13,222 nt of DNA, from positions 1 to 13,222 of the forward strand of contig CAZWUW010000079.1 in assembly GCA_964636895.1 (NCBI GenBank). The letters are read 5' to 3'. The notes beneath the pieces are model-generated. The model searched no databases and was not told the origin of the DNA. It saw only the letters and a program-made list of their open reading frames with translations. This document shows positions 7,841 through 12,975 of the stretch, piece after piece. The position numbers were made by a program, and so were the translations under genes. Every line of letters starts with the position of its first letter. The first letter of the stretch is position 1. The stretch is from CAZWUW01 sp964636895 (lineage in GTDB: Bacteria; Bacillota; Thermincolia; Thermincolales; CAZWUW01).

Positions 7841-8632
7841 TTATTCCACCTCATGCCCCAACAAGTGTTTTATTTTCCAGATAATATCCACTTCCCGCAT
7901 CAGGGCTTCACCTACCAGCATGGCATGAATATCATTGGCCAGCAGTTTTTCAACATCATTCCGGTTGTTGACACCACTTTCACTAACCACAACAATCCCC
8001 GGGTCCAGGATTTTTTCTCTTAATCTAAAGGTTCTTTCAATATCGGTTTGAAAAGTTCGCAAATCCCTGTTATTAATGCCGATAATTCTGGCCGGTGTAT
8101 TCATGACCCGCTCCAATTCTTCGGCTGTATGCACTTCTACCAGGGCATCCATGCCCAGTTTGCCGGCCAGCTCAATTAATTCAACCAGTTCTCGGTCATC
8201 CAGCACCGCAGCAATCAGTAAAACTGCATCGGCGCCAATGGACCGGGCCTCATAAATCTGGTACGCATCAATAATAAAGTCTTTGCGTAGCAATGGCAAG
8301 TGCGATACCTGCCGGGCTTTGGCCATGTTCATGGCATGGCCGTCAAAGAATTTTTCGTCAGTCAGCACGGAAATTGCCGCCGCACCAGATTTGGTATAAG
8401 TACGGGCAATATCTTTGACATCAAAATCTTCTCTGATTAACCCCTTAGACGGAGAAGCCTTCTTAATTTCGGCAATCAGCGTTATTTCACCAGGCCGCAT
8501 GAGACCCAGACCAAAAGGCTGGGGCGGCAGGCGGTGCATAAAAGTACTCTCCAGACTTTCCTGAGTTACCACCGCTTTACGCTCCGCAACCTCCTGTTTT
8601 TTATGAGCAATTATTTCATCTAAAATGGACAT
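7841..8632 (-). CDS. trpC: Indole-3-glycerol phosphate synthase
   Basis: Ring closure and decarboxylation of CdRP to indole-3-glycerol phosphate. 263 residues, typical. Landmarks: IAEIKKASPSKG (53-64, first catalytic lysine region), ISVLTDEKFFDG (87-98), LLRKDFIID (114-122, catalytic Lys), GADAVLLIA (133-141), GINNRDLRTF (185-194), VVSESGV (215-221). ATG 8632 lies just after a GGGGGAGGT ribosome site (short spacing). It follows trpD by 24 nt and precedes trpF by 3 nt. Confidence 0.96.
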   Translation of the reverse strand: MSILDEIIAHKKQEVAERKAVVTQESLESTFMHRLPPQPFGLGLMRPGEITLIAEIKKASPSKGLIREDFDVKDIARTYTKSGAAAISVLTDEKFFDGHAMNMAKARQVSHLPLLRKDFIIDAYQIYEARSIGADAVLLIAAVLDDRELVELIELAGKLGMDALVEVHTAEELERVMNTPARIIGINNRDLRTFQTDIERTFRLREKILDPGIVVVSESGVNNRNDVEKLLANDIHAMLVGEALMREVDIIWKIKHLLGHEVE

Positions 8633-8656
8633 AGACCTCCCCCGTTCCGGTAAATG

Positions 8657-9694
8657 CTACACGACTTTAGCGGCTTTATTGCGGAATTCATTGGCGTATC
8701 GAATCAATTCCGTCAGCCTTGCGTGCGCTAAGCCCTGATCAATGACATTTTGGGCCAATTTTATACCTTCTCCAACATTATCCACTTTTCCTGCTGCCAT
8801 CAGAGCCAGAGCGCTGTTAATTACCACAACTTCCCGATGCGGTCCGGGGTTCCCCTGTAAAACCCGCCTGGTAATCTCGGCATTATATTCGGCAGCACCG
8901 CCCTGTAATGCACTAACGGTCATCCGCGGAATACCAAATTCCGCCGGGTCAAGGTTATATGTTCGAATCACACCGGCTTTCACTTCACTGATTTTGGCCG
9001 GACCGGACAGGGATACTTCATCCAGTCCGCCGTCACCATGCACCACGTAAGCCGCACCGGTGCCCAGCCTGGCCAGTACGCCGGCCATAACTTCAGTCAG
9101 TTGGTGGTCATAAACACCCAAAATCTGCGCCTGGGCACCGGCAGGGTTGGTCAGCGGGCCAAGTATATTAAAAACCGTGCGAATACCGATTTCCCGCCTG
9201 GGTCCGCTAGCATATTTCATAGCGCCATGCAAAACAGGGGCAAACAGAAAGCCGATACCGACATTATCTATACACATGCCTACCTGTTCAGGGAGCAGTT
9301 CCAGGTTAACCCCCAGCGCTTCCAGCACATCTGCGCTGCCGCTTTTGCTGGAGACGGAACGGTTGCCGTGCTTGGCTACCGCCACACCGGCACCGGCTAC
9401 AACAAATGCCACGGTAGTAGAAATGTTAAAGGTTTGCGCGCCATCACCCCCGGTACCGCAAGTATCCAACAGCAATGGTGCTGCAGTAGGCACCCGGGTG
9501 GCTTTCTGACGCATTACCCGCGCAAACCCGGTGATTTCATCCACCGTTTCTCCTTTGATGCGCATAGCTGTAATCAACGCAGCAATCTGGGCATTGGTGG
9601 CCCGCCCGCTCATTATTTCCTCCATCAGTTTACTTGCTTCTTCCTCGTTCAAATGCTGACCGTTAACAACCTTGTCAATCGCTTCTCTGAACAT
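8657..9694 (-). CDS. trpD: Anthranilate phosphoribosyltransferase
   Basis: Transfers phosphoribose from PRPP to anthranilate. 345 residues from the chosen start, as usual for the family. DTCGTGGDG at 77-85 is the glycine-rich PRPP loop; KHGNRSVSSKSGSAD at 108-122 is the second signature; FNILGPLTNPA follows in mid-protein. The frame extends 11 codons further up to TTG 9727, but the strong GAGGAGGTGA site lies inside that extension and 7 nt before ATG 9694, so 9694 is the start. It follows trpG after 50 nt and is not fused to it. Confidence 0.96.
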   Translation of the reverse strand: MFREAIDKVVNGQHLNEEEASKLMEEIMSGRATNAQIAALITAMRIKGETVDEITGFARVMRQKATRVPTAAPLLLDTCGTGGDGAQTFNISTTVAFVVAGAGVAVAKHGNRSVSSKSGSADVLEALGVNLELLPEQVGMCIDNVGIGFLFAPVLHGAMKYASGPRREIGIRTVFNILGPLTNPAGAQAQILGVYDHQLTEVMAGVLARLGTGAAYVVHGDGGLDEVSLSGPAKISEVKAGVIRTYNLDPAEFGIPRMTVSALQGGAAEYNAEITRRVLQGNPGPHREVVVINSALALMAAGKVDNVGEGIKLAQNVIDQGLAHARLTELIRYANEFRNKAAKVV

Positions 9695-9744
9695 GCTCCG
9701 CTCACCTCCTCTAATCTTTACCGCCAACTAATCTATTCCGGCAA

Positions 9745-10308
9745 CTAAAGCTGCAAAAAATTCCCCAGCAGCTTTTTACCCTCTTCCGTCAAAATAGACT
9801 CCGGATGAAACTGGACCCCTTCCACCACATATGTCTTGTGCCGTACGCCCATAATTTCGCCTGCGGCGGTTTCGGCTGTTATTTCCAGGCAGTCAGGCAG
9901 GCTCTTCCGTTCAATAATCAGTGAATGATAACGGGTAGCGGTAAACGGAGATGGAAGGTCACGGAAAACTGTTTTGCCATCGTGATAAATCTGCGATGTC
10001 TTACCGTGCATCAGGTTTTCCGCCCTGATAACCCTGCCGCCAAACACCTGACCTATGGACTGATGGCCCAAACATACCCCCAGGATTGGAATTTGTCCGG
10101 CAAACCTTTCAATCACCGCAATTGATATCCCAGCCTCATTAGGTGTACACGGTCCCGGTGAGATTACAATATAGTCCGGCTGCAGCGCTGAAATCTCAGC
10201 CAGAGAAATCTTATTGTTCCGGAACACTTTGATTTCCTGACCCAGCTCACCCAGGTACTGCACCAGATTAAAGGTAAAGGAATCATAATTATCAATCATC
10301 AAAATCAT
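9745..10308 (-). CDS. trpG: Anthranilate synthase glutamine amidotransferase subunit
   Basis: Class I glutamine amidotransferase that supplies ammonia to TrpE for anthranilate synthesis. 187 residues, typical. Catalytic triad visible: Cys79 in GVCLGHQS (77-84), His168 and Glu170 in QFHPES. ISPGPCTPNEAG at 49-60 contributes the oxyanion region, and LMHGKTS (99-105) is the conserved substrate-side loop. TrpE stop and TrpG start overlap as TAATG, sharing one base, which implies translational coupling and equal stoichiometry. As in Bacillus it could also serve aminodeoxychorismate synthase (PabA role); no second copy is visible here. Confidence 0.96.
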   Translation of the reverse strand: MILMIDNYDSFTFNLVQYLGELGQEIKVFRNNKISLAEISALQPDYIVISPGPCTPNEAGISIAVIERFAGQIPILGVCLGHQSIGQVFGGRVIRAENLMHGKTSQIYHDGKTVFRDLPSPFTATRYHSLIIERKSLPDCLEITAETAAGEIMGVRHKTYVVEGVQFHPESILTEEGKKLLGNFLQL

Positions 10309-11774
10309 TAGCCAACCTCCTCAAGTAACAACGTTTCCATCAGTGCACCCGCTTTGTTGACAGTCTCGTCATATTCCCGCTCCGGATCGGAATCGGCAAC
10401 AATCCCGGCACCAACCTGCACGTACGTAATTCCCTTATGTACCAGAATAGTCCTGATAGTTATGCAGGAATCCAGATTACCGGTGAATCCAAAATACCCG
10501 ATCACCCCGCCGTATATTCCGCGCCGGGTCGGTTCCAGCTCTTCAATGATTTCCATAGCCCGGATTTTAGGCGCACCGGATAAAGTACCGGCCGGAAAAC
10601 AGGCCTTTAAGGCGGCAAAGCCAGTTTTGCCCGGAGCCAGTTTACCCTCTACCGTGGAAACAATATGCATGACATGTGAATATTTTTCCACAGCCATGAA
10701 ATCCTTTACTTCTATAGTACCATATTCACATACCCGACCCAAGTCGTTTCTGCCCAAATCCACCAACATCAGGTGTTCAGCTTTTTCCTTCTCATCAGCT
10801 AGCAATTCGGCTTCCAGCAGCCGGTCTTCCTCCCGGTTCCGCCCGCGTGGTCTGGTGCCGGCTATGGGACAGGTCTGCACCAGACCGTCCTCCACCCTGA
10901 TTAGCATTTCCGGTGACGAACCGATAATCAACGTCTCGGCAAAATTTAGATAATACAGGTAAGGTGCCGGATTCAAAGCCCGCAGATGGCGATAAATGTC
11001 AAACGGTTCACCGGGCAATGGTGTTTGCAGGCGCTGGGAAAGCACCACCTGAAATATATCCCCAGCCTTTATATACTCTTTGGCTGCCAGCACCTTAGCC
11101 AAAAAATCCTGTTTACTTATGTTTGAGGTAAACTGCGCCTCTGACTTTTTGGGGCTAAACCCCGTCCCGGCTTCTCCATTGGGTTCCTGAATCGCTTTTG
11201 CCACCAACCTGATCAGCTTGCCGGCTTCATTATATGCAGCCGCCGGATGTTCGCCGGGACAGGTATTGACAACAATTTTAACCTTATGTTTTACATGATC
11301 AAAAATAAGCACAACCCTGGTCACGATAAAATGGCCGTCCGGCAATTGCAGGTCATCATCCGTAAAACGCGGCAAATCCTCCACATACCGCACCAGGTCA
11401 TAGCCGAAATAGCCTACCGCGCCCCCATAAAATCGCGGCAGCTGCTCCATTTTGGGTGCCTTAAAACCGGACATGATTTCTTCCAGCACATCCAGCGGCG
11501 GTCCTTCCGCCGCCCTGACCCCTGTGCCGTCCCGGATTTCCCCCCGACCATCTTTGCAAATATACTCTAAAAGCGGCTGAAAACCTATAAATGAGTAACG
11601 GGCCAGGTTTTCACCACCCTCAACACTTTCCAATAAATAACAGCGTCCCTCCCGACATACCTTTTTAAAAATAGAAATAGGGGTTTCCATGTCTACCAAA
11701 AGCTCCGTATAAACCGGCACCAGGTTATAATCCTTGCTTTGTTGACAATATTCCTCAAGCGATGGGATAAACAT
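10308..11774 (-). CDS. trpE: Anthranilate synthase component I
   Basis: Converts chorismate to anthranilate using ammonia from TrpG; committed, feedback-controlled step. 488 residues from the chosen start. LLES at 47-50 followed by GGENLARYS is the tryptophan-binding inhibition site, so the enzyme is expected to be allosteric. The C-terminal chorismate-binding domain shows GDIFQVVLSQR, PIAGTRPRG, LGRNDLGRV, FPAGTLSGAPK and GGVIGY. The frame is open a further 34 codons upstream, but that stretch is the leader terminator and RNA-binding region. ATG 11774 has AGGAGGT close upstream and gives MFIPSLEEY, typical for TrpE, so the upstream part is not coding. First gene after the regulatory leader. 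Confidence 0.97.
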   Translation of the reverse strand: MFIPSLEEYCQQSKDYNLVPVYTELLVDMETPISIFKKVCREGRCYLLESVEGGENLARYSFIGFQPLLEYICKDGRGEIRDGTGVRAAEGPPLDVLEEIMSGFKAPKMEQLPRFYGGAVGYFGYDLVRYVEDLPRFTDDDLQLPDGHFIVTRVVLIFDHVKHKVKIVVNTCPGEHPAAAYNEAGKLIRLVAKAIQEPNGEAGTGFSPKKSEAQFTSNISKQDFLAKVLAAKEYIKAGDIFQVVLSQRLQTPLPGEPFDIYRHLRALNPAPYLYYLNFAETLIIGSSPEMLIRVEDGLVQTCPIAGTRPRGRNREEDRLLEAELLADEKEKAEHLMLVDLGRNDLGRVCEYGTIEVKDFMAVEKYSHVMHIVSTVEGKLAPGKTGFAALKACFPAGTLSGAPKIRAMEIIEELEPTRRGIYGGVIGYFGFTGNLDSCITIRTILVHKGITYVQVGAGIVADSDPEREYDETVNKAGALMETLLLEEVG

Positions 11775-11816
11775 GAACAACCTCCTCGCATTATGATAAC
11801 CCTGTTTATGGAAAGC

Positions 11817-11847
11817 AAAAAAACCCGCACTCAAATGAGTACCGGTT
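11817..11847 (-). terminator. Attenuator terminator in the trp leader
   Basis: The minus strand reads AACCGGTACTC, a 4-nt ATTT loop, GAGTGCGGGTT, then T's (11817-11823). The 11-position stem (11822-11832 with 11837-11847) has one G-G mismatch and one G-U pair. It lies 43 nt before the trpE ATG and just downstream of the (G/U)AG repeats, so it is in the right place to be the attenuator. A competing pairing that uses its left arm is described in the findings. Confidence 0.8.
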
Positions 11848-11876
11848 TGACAACATAACTGGCCAACCCTGTTCAT

Positions 11877-11904
11877 CTCAGCTCAACTCGTCTCAACTAT
11901 GCTC
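11877..11904 (-). promoter_or_regulatory. Six (G/U)AG triplets at 5-nt period: TRAP-type RNA site
   Basis: In transcript order the triplets are GAG (11902-11904), UAG (11897-11899), then GAG at 11892, 11887, 11882 and 11877, every one separated by exactly 2 nt. This spacing is what the tryptophan-activated TRAP ring prefers. The site ends 29 nt before the attenuator hairpin. In B. subtilis, bound TRAP blocks an antiterminator so that the terminator folds when tryptophan is plentiful. The TRAP gene (mtrB) is not in the window, so the binder is inferred. Confidence 0.7.
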
Positions 11905-11910
11905 TTCCCA

Positions 11911-11932
11911 GCTTAATCATTATGATAAGCTC
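11911..11932 (-). other. Small hairpin within the trp leader
   Basis: The minus strand AGCTTATCAT-A-ATGATTAAGCT can fold into a stem of 6 plus 2-4 bp with one bulged base. It lies between the upstream GAG triplets (11930-11945) and the six-triplet cluster. It could act as a spacer that brings two protein-binding segments together, but no function is shown. Confidence 0.4.
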
Positions 11933-11945
11933 ATACTCAACTCTA
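11930..11945 (-). promoter_or_regulatory. Three further GAG triplets in the trp leader
   Basis: GAG at 11941-11943, 11936-11938 and 11930-11932 are separated by 2 and 3 nt, both within the range tolerated by TRAP; a UAG (11943-11945) overlaps the first. With the six-triplet cluster they give nine well-spaced (G/U)AG units, interrupted by the small hairpin; the B. subtilis site has eleven. Confidence 0.5.
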
Positions 11946-11953
11946 CCAAAGAA

Positions 11954-12007
11954 ACTAACTATACTAACTAAACTAACTAAACTAACTAAACTAAATTACC
12001 TAACTAA
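11954..12007 (-). repeat. Six tandem 9-nt units carrying eleven UAG triplets
   Basis: On the plus strand six consecutive 9-nt units are readable: ACTAACTAT, three perfect ACTAACTAA, a degenerate ACTAAATTA, and CCTAACTAA. On the transcribed (minus) strand each intact unit reads TTAGTTAGT in some phase, giving UAG triplets starting at plus-strand positions 11955, 11959, 11964, 11968, 11973, 11977, 11982, 11986, 11991, 12000 and 12004. Spacers alternate between 1 and 2 nt. The array begins at the predicted RNA 5' end. It is probably an RNA-protein contact region, but the 1-nt spacers are tighter than TRAP normally uses. Confidence 0.75.
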
Positions 12008-12012
12008 TTAGA

Positions 12013-12041
12013 CTATAACACAAAAATTAAAATCCAGTCAA
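12013..12041 (-). promoter_or_regulatory. Sigma-A promoter for the trp operon
   Basis: The minus strand has TTGACT (12036-12041), a 17-nt spacer, and TTATAG (12013-12018), close to the vegetative consensus with ideal spacing. Transcription would start near 12006, immediately before the UAG array, giving a leader of about 230 nt. The promoter lies between aroH and trpE, as in the B. subtilis supraoperon. Confidence 0.8.
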
Positions 12042-12066
12042 CATTTATCTTAAATCTACCGGTTAT

Positions 12067-12086
12067 TCAGTTATTCTCGTAACTGA
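12067..12086 (-). other. Hairpin after aroH without a T-run
   Basis: TCAGTTA and TAACTGA form a 7-bp stem with a 6-nt loop, about 30 nt after the aroH stop codon. No T-run follows on the minus strand, so it is not a convincing intrinsic terminator. Read-through of aroH transcription into the trp genes is therefore likely, as in a supraoperon. Confidence 0.45.
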
Positions 12087-12117
12087 GCCATAACTGGCGG
12101 CAAAAAGCGCAGCTCCA

Positions 12118-12492
12118 CTACTTCTGTAAATCCGGCCTTAGATTGGCCGCCTCCTTCAGATATACGTGCCTGATTTGCTGCTGACTTTTGGTAGTATTGG
12201 CATGGATCAGCACCCTGATTAACCTGGGCGGTCCATTAAGTACATCAATCTCCCGGGCACACAACAGTGGCACACTAGTCCAACCCAGTTCCCGGGCCGC
12301 TGTGGCAGGGAAATCGGCATTTAAATCAGGTGTCACCGTAAAAAAAATACTGGCAATATCCTCCGTGTCCAGGTCATTATCCCTGACCAAGGTAAGTAAT
12401 AATTCTTTGGTAGCCTCAATTAACTCCTTAGAAGTGTTTTCCTCAACACTGATTGCCCCGCGAATTCCTCTTACTAAACACTGCTCAGCCAA
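12118..12492 (-). CDS. aroH: Chorismate mutase, AroH type
   Basis: Claisen rearrangement of chorismate to prephenate, feeding tyrosine and phenylalanine. 124 residues, matching the small trimeric Bacillus AroH fold rather than the helical AroQ type. VRGIRGA at 7-13 supplies the active-site Arg11 (B. subtilis Arg7). VPLLCAREIDV (74-84) holds Cys78 and Glu81, IRV places Arg93, and QIRHVYL places Tyr111, equivalent to Cys75, Glu78, Arg90 and Tyr108. TPDLNADFPA and LRPDL are further family landmarks. The start is TTG 12492 with AAGGGAG about 9 nt upstream; no ATG is available. It starts 15 nt after the HutP-like gene, so the two are probably co-transcribed. Confidence 0.95.
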   Translation of the reverse strand: MAEQCLVRGIRGAISVEENTSKELIEATKELLLTLVRDNDLDTEDIASIFFTVTPDLNADFPATAARELGWTSVPLLCAREIDVLNGPPRLIRVLIHANTTKSQQQIRHVYLKEAANLRPDLQK

Positions 12493-12507
12493 AATTATGT
12501 CTCCCTT

Positions 12508-12924
12508 CTACGGGACGGCACGGTGCCCTAACCCTATCGCCACCTCGTCCAAGTGCAGCAAACCGATGCCAAAAAAGAGCGCTACCGTGATATGGTCTTG
12601 CTGACGAGCGATACCGATTTTACCGCCTACATTCAGCCCCACCGCTTTAGGCATAATTTGTGAAATGGCTTCCCTGGTGGCCCCGGCAACAGCACCTTCG
12701 TCCGTATGCGTATCTTTTATCACGCCCTCCCGCTTGGCCGCCACCACGGCCCGCTCCACAATCTTTTTCACCGACGCAATAAATTCGCCGCCATAATCGA
12801 CGGCCGCCGTTTTAATTCCGTCCGCGAAAAAAACCTTCTGCAGCTCTTTTTCATCTTCTCTGCTCTCGGATAGAGCCATACGAATGGCTACACTGGCAGT
12901 TTTTTTACTACCAACAAGGGTCAA
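12508..12924 (-). CDS. HutP-family RNA-binding regulator (divergent)
   Basis: 138 residues. I align it from memory with B. subtilis HutP, the histidine-activated antiterminator of the hut operon. KREGVIKDTHTDEGAVAGATREAI (64-87 region) matches the segment around KKSGVIQSEGYRESHALYHATMEAL, and the C-terminal DHITVALFFGIG with AIGLGH matches GDWIAVSLYGTIG with GVGINH. The HutP metal-binding His73 and His77 correspond to Gly77 and Gly81 here, so ligand sensing probably differs. The start is TTG 12924 with AGAGGTG 7 nt upstream. It precedes aroH by 15 nt in an aromatic, not histidine-utilisation, context. A role in controlling aromatic or tryptophan genes by RNA binding is inference; the family call is fairly firm. 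Confidence 0.75.
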   Translation of the reverse strand: MTLVGSKKTASVAIRMALSESREDEKELQKVFFADGIKTAAVDYGGEFIASVKKIVERAVVAAKREGVIKDTHTDEGAVAGATREAISQIMPKAVGLNVGGKIGIARQQDHITVALFFGIGLLHLDEVAIGLGHRAVP

Positions 12925-12942
12925 CAGGCTTCACCTCTTTTT

Positions 12943-12966
12943 AAAAATGCCGAAGGCACTCCGGCA
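12943..12966 (-). terminator. Terminator hairpin in the HutP-like gene leader
   Basis: The minus strand reads TGCCGGAG, a TGC loop, CTTCGGCA (8 bp including one G-U), followed directly by TTTTT (12943-12947). It lies 19 nt before the TTG start. It overlaps and excludes a 9-bp hairpin at 12954-12975. It may terminate the upstream transcript constitutively or act as an attenuator. Confidence 0.65.
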
Positions 12967-12975
12967 GGAGTGCCT
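12954..12975 (-). promoter_or_regulatory. Alternative (antiterminator-like) hairpin
   Basis: AGGCACTCC, a TGCC loop, GGAGTGCCT: a perfect 9-bp stem whose right half and loop are needed for the adjacent terminator hairpin, so only one can form. UAG triplets at 12974-12976 and 12981-12983, 4 nt apart, sit at its base. The same stem sequence occurs in the terminator at 4165-4193. Confidence 0.5.

Noticed and set aside
9745..10308. PGPC instead of PGPG in TrpG as a damaged oxyanion site
   Set aside because: The Bacillus PabA/TrpG family, as I recall it, also has PGPC, and the catalytic Cys, His and Glu are all present.
11775..11876. In-frame 34-codon N-terminal extension of TrpE beginning MNRVGQLCC
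   Set aside because: It covers the attenuator terminator and the last RNA-binding triplet, has no ribosome site, and the AGGAGGT close to ATG 11774 gives the normal TrpE N-terminus.
11775..12006. Leader-peptide attenuation with Trp codons
   Set aside because: The short ATG frames in the leader (for example ATG ATT AAG CTG GGA AGA GCA TAG) contain no tandem Trp codons and lack ribosome sites.
11815..12006. Trp T-box riboswitch
   Set aside because: No AGGGTGGNACCGCG-like T-box sequence precedes the terminator. The triplet repeats explain the region better.
11954..12007. CRISPR array or plasmid iterons
   Set aside because: Units are only 9 nt with no spacers and no cas or rep gene nearby; position after a promoter and phase of UAGs favour an RNA element.
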